This document shows positions 27,301-33,825 of a stretch of DNA of 64,000 nt, in pieces (positions within the stretch are counted from its first letter, which is position 1; each line of letters starts with the position of its first letter). The notes beneath the pieces are model-generated. The model was not told the origin of the DNA. It did no database searches and worked only from the letters and a program-made list of their open reading frames with translations. The stretch covers positions 8,507,193-8,571,192 of the forward strand of contig JACGWO010000010.1 in assembly GCA_034509735.1 (NCBI GenBank), given 5' to 3'. This stretch comes from Sesamum alatum (taxonomy: Eukaryota; Streptophyta; Magnoliopsida; Lamiales; Pedaliaceae). Both the position numbers and the translations under genes were made by a program.

Positions 27301-28897
27301 TATAATAAAGGGATAATTTCAGTTTTGATACTCAGTTATACCTTGTTTTTTACTTTTGGTACACCCAGTTCCTAAGTCATTAAATTTGATACCTAGACTT
27401 TGTATTTTTTTTATCAACGTTACTACCCTCCATTAGTTTAACCGTCAAAACTAACTTTCTACCCAATTTAGGAGGGAAAAATAGGAGAGAGTTTGTCAAT
27501 ATAAAGACATCTTTGGCGGCTTATTTACATAAAAATTATAAAAAAAATAAAAGAATATCAAAATACCACAAAATCAAAAGGTCTCATTTTCTTTCTTTTT
27601 CTTTTTTTGTAATGGGGGAATGCAGGACGAAAGTGGAAAAATTCTGAAAGATGGCGGGACTTTTTTTTTATTGAAAACGATAAACTTTTTATTAATTGAA
27701 GTAAAGAGATTACAAGCAGTTCTGTCGAACATCAATATCGAACAGAGATAATTACAACAATCAAATCAACAATATCATATAAACAACATCTAACTATTAC
27801 AGTAAAAAATTATACCTACTATACAGTAGTAACAATATCATCCCACGCAGAGGGTTTGAACCCATAACCTCTGGGATCATAGGGCTTCAACTTCGTTAAT
27901 TGAGATAGGCTTTGAATCCAGTGAATTTGACCCTACTAAATTTAGGCAACGAGAGCTCTCGCGAGCAACTCATCAATTTTTCCATGAAATCCATAATTAC
28001 GGAGGAATGAAAAGAAAAAAAGAGAACATGAGAAAAAATTCTGAAGATGGGGACTAAAATAGTAAAGTTTCAGTGTAAACTACGAATACGCATAATATAT
28101 ACGTATATATGCTCACATTATGTACACCAAATCCGTTCCCCGTACAGGTACATAACCATATTTATGCCTTTTATCGAACTTTATTATAAAAATTATTTGT
28201 TATTTTATTAATAAATGGTAGGAGTCCTATCTAATCCCCATTTAGGCACAGATGATTTTATTTAAAAATAATAATATTAAGGATAAATTACAACAATCTC
28301 ATGTGAGGTTTGGCATAATTATGAATATCTCCTTGTTGTTTCAAAAATTATATATACCTCCTTAAAGTTTATAACCTTCTAATAAATAACCCATGTCCAT
28401 CCATTTTTATGGGTAAACTAACAAAAATGCCCTTATACAAACTGAATTATTTTTTAAAATTTTCTGAATTTTATTGGACTAAAATGCGCAGGGAGAGGTT
28501 TCTTACTTTTTTTTACAAGAGAAGCAATAATGTAATTTGTCTCGACTGATTTTTTTACAATTTAAAAAAATCTCAAGGGTAAAATGGACAATTTCAGGCC
28601 TTTGGTTAAAAAATTACAAACTTTACGGAGGTATTTTGTAATTTCTCAAATAATGAAAAAATATTCGTAATTATGTCAAATCTTAGAAGAGGTCATTGTA
28701 ATTCATCCTAATAATAATTAGGAGACACAAGGTGACTTTATTTTGCTTCAATTTTTCAAAATCCTTTGCCTCGTGTGTGTGTGTGTGTGATATTACTGAT
28801 TATCACATTTGGAATTACGAGTGTGGCATTTTATGGTCAGGAATATGCAAGGTCTCTACGGATTCTTGGCTGCTATCCCGTGGACACTGTCGTCTAA
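6819..28897 (+). CDS. ADT: Arogenate/prephenate dehydratase gene (10 exons, one frameshift)
   Basis: The family decarboxylates and dehydrates arogenate (and to varying degrees prephenate) to phenylalanine or phenylpyruvate in plastids. The exons are 6819-6986, 7682-7775, 8851-9051, 13331-13411, 13997-14092, 16982-17059, 17711-17800, 19161-19228, 20342-20423 and 28841-28897. Together they code for about 340 residues: a short N-terminal leader, the PDT domain ([31 protein letters not shown] and the catalytic NVTRF motif) and an ACT domain (GPGEL, KIESRP) that binds Phe in this family. All borders are GT/AG and phases are compatible. An intron-rich structure resembles ADT1/ADT2 rather than the intronless ADT3-6 of Arabidopsis. 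Exon 2 has one extra base at about 7757, giving a premature stop unless another donor is used. The leader is weakly transit-peptide-like, and an additional upstream exon cannot be excluded. The last intron is 8.4 kb because of a copia insertion. Confidence 0.85.
7022..7392. repeat. Fold-back repeat in ADT intron 1 (family with 16514-16888)
   Basis: The left end 'ggggcaaaatgttttttcagtcc' is mirrored by 'gaactaaaaaagcatttagcccc' at the right end. Internal 'ttggtcc/ggacca'-type motifs are inverted as well. A second copy with the same internal order lies at 16514-16888, so this is a mobile family. Confidence 0.55.
7682..7775 (+). pseudogene. ADT: ADT exon 2 with +1 frameshift
   Basis: The acceptor CAG is followed by [17 protein letters not shown], the conserved PDT start. 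Eight codons later the frame breaks at G7757 and runs into TAA. Skipping that single base gives FKDAIK, which aligns with the family's FEAAFxA segment and leads directly to a GT donor at 7776 and to exon 3. The exon is 94 bp, one more than a multiple of three. A GT at 7757-7758 could serve as an alternative donor that keeps frame and drops six residues. Confidence 0.7.
7962..8325. repeat. Fold-back repeat in ADT intron 2
   Basis: The left end 'gggaaaataacatttttggtacc' has an inverted partner at about 8300-8325 ('gatacaaaatcaggtaatttccc'). The middle is AT-rich with no coding signal. Confidence 0.45.
8423..8802. repeat. Fold-back repeat next to ADT exon 3
   Basis: The ends 'ggtaaaattatatttttaatcc' and 'gaatcaaaatgtaattttgcc' are inverted, and further inner segments ('acttactcTatttacacattt' and its complement) also pair. 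It ends about 50 bp before the exon 3 acceptor. Confidence 0.5.
8851..9051 (+). CDS. ADT: ADT exon 3 (core of PDT domain)
   Basis: The exon gives 67 codons from [20 protein letters not shown] to VFSHPQ. PIENS, the NYDLLLRH segment and SHPQ are conserved dehydratase signatures. Acceptor GCAG and donor GT are in phase 0, and the donor lies in a CT microsatellite (9052-9084). Confidence 0.9.
9985..10292. mobile_element. Decayed CACTA-type MITE, copy 2
   Basis: The internal order of motifs matches the MITE at 5737-6055 ('aaccatagttaaataaaa', 'tcatggtgaatgactat', 'gacatgattaaat'), ending 'cttgtagcgt', a decayed terminus. The left boundary is approximate. A separate CACTACAAGAAA terminus at 9586-9597 may belong to another fragment. 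Confidence 0.5.
10845..10859. repeat. G15 homopolymer
   Basis: A run of 15 G lies at the border of a fold-back repeat (10863-11143). It is likely unstable and may be mis-sized in the assembly. Confidence 0.85.
10863..11143. repeat. Fold-back repeat in ADT intron 3
   Basis: The left arm (10870-11000) and right arm (11020-11140) are inverted versions of each other, including the 'ttaaatgggaaaggccacatg' segment near the centre. No coding potential is evident. Confidence 0.5.
11167..11410. repeat. Fold-back repeat, 'gtcgac' family copy 1
   Basis: The arms share 'caaaattacaattttggtcc' and 'ggtcgacatatttaatccca' with their complements at the right end. A second copy lies at 12708-12963, so this is a repeat family of about 250 bp. 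Confidence 0.65.
11455..11758. mobile_element. CACTA-type MITE, copy 3 (inverted, TSD ATT)
   Basis: This element starts CACTACAAGAAATAT, ends TTTCTAGTG and is flanked by ATT on both sides. It is the same family as the copy at 5737-6055, in the opposite orientation, and lies within ADT intron 3. Confidence 0.85.
11759..12707. other. ADT intron 3 sequence with no recognised feature
   Basis: The stretch is AT-rich non-coding sequence within the intron. I see no exon-like frame matching the ADT family and no repeat I can define. Confidence 0.4.
12708..12963. repeat. Fold-back repeat, 'gtcgac' family copy 2
   Basis: It is homologous to 11167-11410: inverted arms with 'ggggtcgacacatttaatccc' at left and 'gggactaaatatgtcgact' at right. 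It lies in ADT intron 3. Confidence 0.65.
13331..13411 (+). CDS. ADT: ADT exon 4
   Basis: The 27 codons begin [14 protein letters not shown] and end ANTALAAQ, matching the part of the PDT domain that follows SHPQ. The acceptor is TTTCAG, the donor GTAATA, phase 0. Intron 3 before it is 4.3 kb and full of repeats. Confidence 0.9.
13596..13838. repeat. Fold-back repeat in ADT intron 4
   Basis: The left arm 'gattacccccctgtgatattgc' and right arm 'aatattacaggggagtaaatt' are inverted, as are the inner 'aaattacccctta / taagggggtaattt' segments. Confidence 0.6.
13997..14092 (+). CDS. ADT: ADT exon 5
   Basis: The 32 codons include the conserved [14 protein letters not shown] segment of the dehydratase domain. 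The acceptor is AAATAG, the donor GTAATT, phase 0. Confidence 0.9.
14735..15427. repeat. AT-rich 'gtgaca' repeat element in ADT intron 5
   Basis: It starts CACTACAAAAAAATAATT and contains many 'agtgaca / tgtcact' motifs. Its right part (from about 15130) matches 26920-27175 segment by segment, down to the shared end 'ctaatattatattttatt'. It is interrupted at its right edge by the fold-back repeat at 15429. Origin is probably a decayed DNA transposon. Confidence 0.5.
15429..15746. repeat. Fold-back repeat in ADT intron 5
   Basis: The left arm 'ggaaaaatcgcatttttaatcc' is mirrored by 'gactcaaaacgcgatttttgcc' at the right, and inner segments also pair. The left arm is also present at 7819-7920, so it is a family. 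Confidence 0.65.
16107..16424. mobile_element. CACTA-type MITE, copy 4 (TSD TAT)
   Basis: This 318-bp element is collinear with the one at 5737-6055 and is flanked by TAT on both sides. The first base of CACTA is mutated (T), the right end TTTTGTAGTG is intact. It lies in ADT intron 5. Confidence 0.85.
16514..16888. repeat. Fold-back repeat, second copy of the 7022 family
   Basis: Inverted ends ('gggaaaaatatttttttagtccc' and 'gactaaaaaaaaaacatttagccc') surround the same internal order of motifs as 7022-7392, including 'tgtgctttgcacatgtctgtt'. Confidence 0.6.
16982..17059 (+). CDS. ADT: ADT exon 6 (catalytic TRF motif)
   Basis: The 26 codons carry [16 protein letters not shown]. The Thr of TRF is the known catalytic residue of prephenate dehydratases and is intact. 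The exon ends GYK at a GTACGT donor. Confidence 0.9.
17079..17359. repeat. Fold-back repeat in ADT intron 6
   Basis: The ends 'ggataattttgcttttggtcc' and 'ggggaccaaaagcgaatttatc' are inverted. A partial related copy follows at about 17395-17630. Confidence 0.55.
17711..17800 (+). CDS. ADT: ADT exon 7 (start of ACT domain)
   Basis: The 30 codons [14 protein letters not shown]...INLSK form the first strand and helix of the ACT regulatory domain. Acceptor GTAG, donor GTACAA, phase 0. Confidence 0.9.
17856..18258. repeat. Fold-back repeat in ADT intron 7 (family with 28281-28710)
   Basis: The left end 'gggtaaattacagtcacctcc' pairs with the right end 'ggaggtacatataatttatcc'. A collinear copy sits at 28281-28710, so two members of one family flank the last exons of the same gene. 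Confidence 0.65.
18259..19160. other. ADT intron 7 remainder, AT-rich
   Basis: No exon-like frame and no clear repeat boundary are visible. Long AT tracts, including a (TA)n run near 18993, dominate. Confidence 0.4.
19161..19228 (+). CDS. ADT: ADT exon 8 (ESRP motif)
   Basis: The exon begins IESRPQ, the Phe-binding ACT motif, and ends within a codon (AT|G) completed by exon 9. The segment between ESRP and the next exon is diverged from the usual family sequence, as is common there. Confidence 0.88.
19273..20072. mobile_element. 800-bp non-autonomous CACTA element (TSD GGA)
   Basis: It begins CACTACAAAAAATCAAGC, ends TTTTCTTGTAGTG, and is flanked by GGA on both sides. Inside, 'ttgcaacg / cgttgcaa' motifs recur more than a dozen times in both orientations, like the subterminal transposase-binding repeats known from CACTA elements. 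It has no transposase frame. It is a different family from the 319-bp MITEs and lies in ADT intron 8. Confidence 0.8.
20342..20423 (+). CDS. ADT: ADT exon 9 (ACT domain)
   Basis: After the split Met codon the exon gives [20 protein letters not shown], the conserved second half of the ACT domain. The donor GTAAAA starts the 8.4-kb final intron. Confidence 0.9.
20541..21292 (-). repeat. 3' LTR of the intronic copia element
   Basis: This 752-bp LTR is a direct repeat of 25549-26301. It has TG...CA termini. Short ORFs inside it are duplicated in the other LTR and are not genes. Confidence 0.92.
21293..21303 (-). other. Polypurine tract of the intronic copia element
   Basis: Read on the minus strand, AAGGTAGAGAA directly abuts the 3' LTR, the expected place for plus-strand priming. 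Confidence 0.55.
21740..22830 (-). pseudogene. Copia reverse transcriptase / RNase H remnants
   Basis: On the minus strand, 22824-22576 holds the RT start ([19 protein letters not shown] and [13 protein letters not shown]). It then shifts frame just after LEENIYVS near 22600. The polymerase box YVDDM is readable at 22381-22401 in another frame. 22066-21740 carries the region after RT ([23 protein letters not shown]) and the start of RNase H. Several frames are needed, so the pol gene is dead. Confidence 0.8.
23222..24010 (-). pseudogene. Copia integrase remnant
   Basis: Minus-strand 24010-23756 has the integrase core start ([22 protein letters not shown]). LRTDNGLEF follows in another frame near 23690, and 23560-23222 holds the C-terminal part ([36 protein letters not shown]). 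The zinc-binding HHCC region that normally precedes the core is mostly deleted: the frame passes almost directly from the protease to [13 protein letters not shown]. Confidence 0.75.
23956..24312 (-). pseudogene. Copia protease remnant
   Basis: The frame contains [11 protein letters not shown], where copia proteases have D-S-G at the active site; here the Gly is Ser. The following [14 protein letters not shown] segment is the standard protease end. Confidence 0.75.
24353..24412. repeat. (GTT)n(ATT)n microsatellite inside gag
   Basis: The trinucleotide run keeps frame and would encode about 18-20 Asn on the minus strand between the gag zinc knuckle and the protease. Confidence 0.9.
24407..25183 (-). 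pseudogene. Copia gag protein
   Basis: The 258-residue frame starts [21 protein letters not shown] and has typical copia gag features: [10 protein letters not shown], an [15 protein letters not shown] segment and a basic C terminus. The CCHC knuckle [14 protein letters not shown] is present but in a neighbouring frame, because the frame slips at the A15-18 run (minus strand) at about 24463-24481. Confidence 0.85.
25535..25547 (-). other. Primer binding site (tRNA-iMet type)
   Basis: The minus strand reads TGGTATCAGAGCC one base inside the 5' LTR. This is the standard initiator-Met tRNA primer site of plant copia elements. Confidence 0.85.
25549..26301 (-). repeat. 5' LTR of the intronic copia element
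   Basis: It is the partner of 20541-21292, with TG...CA termini, followed by the ATTTT duplication. Confidence 0.92.
26480..27175. repeat. 'gtgaca' AT-rich repeat interrupted by a MITE
   Basis: Its right part is collinear with 15130-15427. A decayed CACTA MITE (about 26665-26916) is nested inside it. Together with 14735-15427 it shows the repeat was present in two introns of the gene before later insertions. Confidence 0.5.
26665..26916. mobile_element. Decayed CACTA-type MITE, copy 5
   Basis: Motifs 'aaccatggttacataaaatcgat', 'caccatggtaaaattattcgcc' and 'gccgccctcgcaaaag' follow the order of the copy at 5737-6055. The termini are eroded. Confidence 0.55.
27661..28032 (-). mobile_element. 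SINE-like retroposon with long target duplication
   Basis: The left flank 27637-27660 and right flank 28033-28054 are near-identical copies of about 22-24 bp ending 'gatgg(c)gg(g)ac', as made by LINE machinery. The insert ends in an A-tail on the minus strand (T-run at 27661-27669). On the minus strand it contains GGGTTCAAACCC, close to the tRNA-type pol III box B, preceded by a degenerate box-A-like stretch. This fits a tRNA-derived SINE; a 5'-truncated LINE tail is the alternative. Confidence 0.55.
28281..28710. repeat. Fold-back repeat before ADT exon 10
   Basis: It is collinear with 17856-18258: the left end 'ggataaattacaacaatctc' pairs with the right end 'gaggtcattgtaattcatcc'. Confidence 0.65.
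28841..28897 (+). CDS. ADT: ADT exon 10 (C terminus)
   Basis: The exon follows GGTCAG and gives [18 protein letters not shown] then TAA, the typical ADT C-terminal tail (RxLGxYPxD). This links the gene across the inserted copia element. Confidence 0.88.
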   Translation, partial: EYARSLRILGCYPVDTVV

Positions 28898-29790
28898 AGG
28901 AACATCCCCATGCTGGCTTACGAATTCTTCTTTCATTTATATGGAAACCATGTTCTGATCGCAAAATTTTATTGTGATTGTAAATTAAGACACAAGAAAA
29001 TTATCACAAATAAAATATATGAATTTAAATAAATTGAAATGAGTACGATCTCTGTTTTATTTTCTGATTCTTCTCTTCAAAGTAAAATTTTGTAGACCTA
29101 ACAGATTCAAATGTAAAATTTTCGTGTGGATCTCTTTTGGACTTGAATTTGAATTTCTATAACTTTAATTCGAGGGCTCATGCCTATAATTTCGCATTAA
29201 AGGCTATAGTCTTGATATGAATTTGAGGATTTCGAAGTGAATCTGCCACTTGGATCTTCTAGGGAATTTACTTGGATATTTTATAAGGTAATTCGAGAGC
29301 TTAGCATTTGTAATACTAAATTAAACGTTAAAATTTGTCGTGCAACTTTAGCGAACGACTCAATCTCCGCCTTGAGCACGTTTGAATATTCTTGAACTCG
29401 ATGAACTTTATAGAGGAATTATTTTGGCTTTTTTGTCTTGCTTCACTTTGGTTGTCTGTGTATGTGTATTTCTGAATGAGTTTCAAGGGCTTTTATAGAG
29501 ATGTAAAGATGTAAAGTTGTGATGTACTTGAACAACTTTTGTATTATCCTTTTATAATATAATTTAAAGAGATACATACATTAAATATTTAGGTAGTGTT
29601 TGTGAAAACTTCTGCTTTTAGAGAGAAGTATTTTTTGTAGAAAAAGTTAAAAGTTGTAATAGAATCAGAAGTGGGTGGCGTTTGTAAAAAAAGTGAAAAT
29701 AATTATTCCATAAATAGCAAATCAAGACAAGAAATACTCGGCGAAATCAAATAAAATGAAAACCTTAAAACATAACTGTCTGCTTCACCA
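28898..29790. other. ADT 3' flank and intergenic DNA
   Basis: After the ADT stop there is AT-rich sequence without a recognised gene. About 29593-29700 has a 'tagtgtttgt..' segment with a partial inverted partner, possibly a MITE fragment. Confidence 0.4.
29009..29014 (+). promoter_or_regulatory. Candidate poly(A) signal AATAAA for ADT
   Basis: An AATAAA hexamer lies about 112 bp after the ADT stop codon, within the usual range for plant 3' ends. In AT-rich DNA the hexamer is common, so this is tentative. Confidence 0.35.
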
Positions 29791-30970
29791 ACAGTACCCA
29801 TTGTATCCTCGGCCCCTCCTTCTTCCGGGACCTTCATCTACCATCCTCCTCCAAGATATCTACGGGAAATGAGCTCGTTTCAGCTGCAACTCCGGAATTC
29901 CACAAACAGCAAAGAGGGACCTTGAGGGTTGTCTCAATTCACATCCCAGGAACACAAGAAAAGGCACTCTGTCATTAAATCTCAACCCCGGTAAGCTTTT
30001 GCACTACCTATCTTTAGATGCATTAGACATACGTGAAAGAGTTGACACATTACTATTTGACATGTATAGGCTAATGAGATTCCCTTTTGCTTCAGTCTGT
30101 CATCAACAGGAATCCAGTTATTAATGAGTCTAGACAGAAATAGATATAGTTGGAGTGATTAGGGGGACCAGGGGTTCTTAAGCAATGGTTGTGATGGTCT
30201 GTGATCTCTAATGGCTTCCCATGATGATGCAGTTGTAAAAGCCCCATTAGTATATAGTTTTCAATGCATATGATCTTGATTTCCAATGTTGATAGGAACT
30301 TCAAAGATGACGTCCACTAAGTGCTGAGGGAGAACCTGTTGCAATTTGCTGATGTCCACATAGAGTCTCTCCAAAACCAGTTAACTGGAATATAAGTAAG
30401 GCAGTTAATACCATGGAGTTGTTGGTGGGTAGCTTCAGGGATCCACTAATCGTGCCAAAAAGAGGAGTTTCCAGCTCCTAGGCTCCAAAAGATATTACTT
30501 TGAGCTTCCACTCCAATTTTGCATAGTCTTCTCTAAATAGGGGAGTCATTGTTTATGACTTTAGCCAGTGCAGGGGCGTATCCAGCACAGTATTTGTTGA
30601 GGGTGAACTTTGCCCAAAGTTAGTTGTTGAACTTAAGTATCCACCAGAGCTTATATGAAAAGGCAGTGACAACATCTCTCAGATTCCTTATACCAAGTCC
30701 TCTTTCCGAGGTAGGATAGCAAACATTATGCCAACTTTTCAAGTGTATTTTCCTTTGGTCTTCTGTGGAGCCTAGAAGTATTTAGCAAACAACTGCTCAA
30801 GTTTATGAATGATACCTACTGGAGGATTGAGGACTTGTAGGAGGTAGATTGGCATAAAAGAGAGGACGCTTTTAATAAGCTGGATCCTTCATCCATATGA
30901 ATGGTAACGGTGTTCCCATCCTGAGATTTTGGCTTTGACTTTATCCACTAATGCTTCATATAGAACTTTC
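29790..30970 (-). pseudogene. LINE remnant: end of RT and zinc-knuckle region
   Basis: The minus strand reads, with stops, through EALVDKVKAKISGWEHRY at about 30970-30900, then NPPVGIIHKLEQLFAKYF, WSLGAGNSSFWHD and DDRLKQKGISLA. These are standard segments of the 3' half of plant L1-type ORF2 (after the polymerase domain, and the zf-RVT region). The polymerase box itself is absent. The 3' limit is approximate. Confidence 0.7.
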
Positions 30971-31110
30971 TGAAGGGACAACGGATCCGCCCGGGAGCGC
31001 GAGCGGAAGCGTGAAACGCGAAAATTTGCATAAATAAAAGCAATAATCACCAAATCCAAGGGGTGTATCATTGGTGCTCAACCGAGCGTTTCGATGTAGG
31101 ATATGATAAT
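30971..31110 (-). repeat. 3' LTR stub of the gag-only element
   Basis: About 140 bp match the last part of the LTRs at 39230-39372 and 45945-46086, including 'gcggatccg' and the final CTTCA. It is fused directly to gag. Confidence 0.75.
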
Positions 31111-31149
31111 ATAAAAGCGTATGGTCGAAGGAGGATAGGAGTGACTGAA

Positions 31150-31640
31150 GGATCACATATTGTACGTCTTGACATCGAGACCTGCTTTGAGGTCTTAGAG
31201 AATTTCCACTAAGATAAGCATCTTGACCCCATGCTCATGTACAGAGGATCCTTCGGTCATCTTTGTTCCAAAGAACGCCTTCATAGTGACATAACTAGTA
31301 TGCCGGTCTGGGACTGCATAGAAATCCTTCAGACGAGCCATTATGGAAGGAACATCGTCTAGCCTCTCATATTATTTCTGCATCTCATTAGTCATAGATG
31401 CAAGTATGACGCTACAGAATTTCCGGTTATCCTTTTGCCATATTTCGAACGTCTCACTTTCTTCTGGCGTGGATTCCTCCAGCAAAGTCTGAGGAAACAG
31501 CTTATCCATGACATAGCCTTGGTTCTCATCATCGAGGACTATCTTTAGATTGCGCAACCAGTCGTTATAGTTTGTTCCATTGAATTTGTTTGTCTCAAGT
31601 ATGCAGGATATGGATTCTTAGATATGTTTAAATCTACATT
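31150..31640 (-). pseudogene. Copia gag, N-terminal part
   Basis: The minus strand reads NGTNYNDWLRNLKIVLDDEN, then a MTNEMQKQYE-like segment, then KDFYAVPDRHTSYV and KMTEGSSVHEHGVKML. This is the copia gag (UBN2-type) family, seemingly of the Angela/BARE-like lineage. It has stops and ends abruptly where LTR sequence begins near 31110. Confidence 0.75.
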
Positions 31641-33825
31641 TAAAAACAAAGCAAGCAATCAACAGAATAAAGTGGTACTAAATAACAAATTAAAGACTTG
31701 GACTTCAGTCATTTTAATGCTCCCACTATTTCTAGGAAAACATGCCACTCTCGAATTTTGTTTTCGGGAAATCTTTTCCTAGTGGACTTCGGATCCACAA
31801 ATAAAATTCTCCATACCCGCTTTTACGATTCGCATGGAAAATATGGCCTTGTGGGAGGTATTCCATACCATTCTCGTCCAACGAGATTCCCAAGATGTTT
31901 TGCCTTCACCATTTACGTGATCCCGAGGACTCCAAGCGAATCACATTATTTCAAGCGTTAGACGCGACCCATCAACCGAATCGTAGCACTCACTGTTGCC
32001 CGCACTGACTCGTGAGACGGGAAACATGAGTGTATTCACTTCGTTCACAACAAATGTGCAGCTTATTTTTAGGAAAAAAGACGTGCCACGCCTCGTGAGA
32101 CCATGCAATTGACTGAAAAGTAGATTCCTCAATTTTGTCATGGATGGAAGGCTTGGACGAACAATTTAGGTTCTAGTCCATTTATTAGGGGTCTAATATT
32201 TTTAGCTTGATCGAACCGAGTGAGAGTTTTAATAGACTGAGATCTCATCATATATATATATATATATATGATTCACATGCATATATGAAAACATAATAAA
32301 TAAACCATTCATTCATCATACATTCCACATGCAAAATAAAAGCCTACCACACCCTTATTGGATGATCACAACCCCGAGCCCTATGCGACTCACTGAGCCT
32401 GCAGTGAATCTATGGTCAATCTAGGGTTGGTCCTACACTATACAATTTATGTAGAAACCCATCAACACACTGATGCCTTGCCTCTTCATCCACCGGGCCT
32501 CCAAGGCTTCGCGTCTCCATGGATCTCCTTGGACTCTTCCCTTGCGGTCCTCCTTTGGACTCTTCTTTCTGGACCTTCCTTCATCCTCTTCATTTACAAG
32601 AATTAAAAGAAATAACCTCACTTCTACTTCTACCTACTCTCATTATAATTGAAAAAGAACCCCAACGAACACCTGGGCGAAGTACATAAGGAGGGAGAAA
32701 AAAATTCTTATTCTTCTGGCAACCAGAAAGAGAAGGGAATAATAGAACGAGCAACATATGCCCAATAGAAAATAAACCATACATTCGGTCTAAGGGCTTT
32801 GTGATCATCCATTCGTCAATCTCATCAACGCAAATAGGAATTCACATATCCAAGTAAAACATGCTATTCACATAATTACATGATAACCAATATCATACAT
32901 TGCATAAAATAAACGCAAAATTTCTACACATGAAATTCGACATCAGTGCATCCATTGTAATATTTCTTGCTAAGAAAACCTTTCATCATTATTAAGAAAA
33001 TATTAAATTATAGGTGGTTCCAAACTAAACCCAAAACAAAAATATTTCAAAACTAATGTTCTTTACAAAATATGCAGAAAAATAGATCAGAAAAAACTCA
33101 AAATAAGAATTCTAGAAAAATAACACAAAGACGAAAACGGTGACAGCTACCGCCGTCGGCAACGCCTGCCCGACAGAGTGCACGTGCGTCCCAGCCTAGC
33201 TGGTAGGCCACCGGACAGGGGGCAGAAGCCCCCTGCGCGCGCGCGCCCCTGGCACCCAGTGCCACACGGCTGCCCGCCCTGAGTGTGTTGTTTGGGCGCC
33301 CGTGTATAGGCTTCCCCTGCCGGTGCGCGGGGCCTGACTGACCAGGCCTATCCTCCGCACGCGCTGGGCATGCTGGCTAGGTGTAGGGTGCCTACATGCA
33401 TGGCCTGTGATCACGCACGCTGAGCGCGCTGGCCGAGAGGCAAAGCACAGGCTCCTCTGTCTGCGTGCGTGATAGGAAGCCCGTCTGCCGATATGCGCGT
33501 ACTGTGTGCGCCTGGCTGGGTGGCTGCGTGCAGGCTCGCTTGCCTGCGCACGCACCTGGCTGTGCGCACTGTGCATGCGGTAAGCCATCAGTTACCGACG
33601 TCTACGTTTCCATTTTCCCATTATTTTTTGCATGTTTTCCTAGAAACCAGAATATAATTCAAGAACGACATGAATTCCATGATCAATATTTCCAGTGCAA
33701 AATTAACGCGAGAATCCATAATATACGACATGCTTTAATAGAAAAATTAAGCTCACATAACACATGCTTATACACGTATAGCAATAAAAACTTAGGCTAT
33801 ACACCGAACTGGGCTATGATACTAT
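31641..33825 (-). other. Leader of the gag-only copia element with GC-rich block
   Basis: The long non-coding leader between LTR and gag includes a strikingly GC-rich, 'gcgtgcgtg'-type block at 33140-33590. An equivalent block lies at 39650-39900 in the related element. Segments at 31700-31960 (minus strand) match 40990-41230, confirming common origin. Open frames in the GC-rich block are compositional. Confidence 0.6.

Noticed and set aside
27880..27920. Possible tRNA gene around the GGGTTCAAACCC motif
   Set aside because: No cloverleaf with paired acceptor stem could be drawn; the motif fits a SINE body better.
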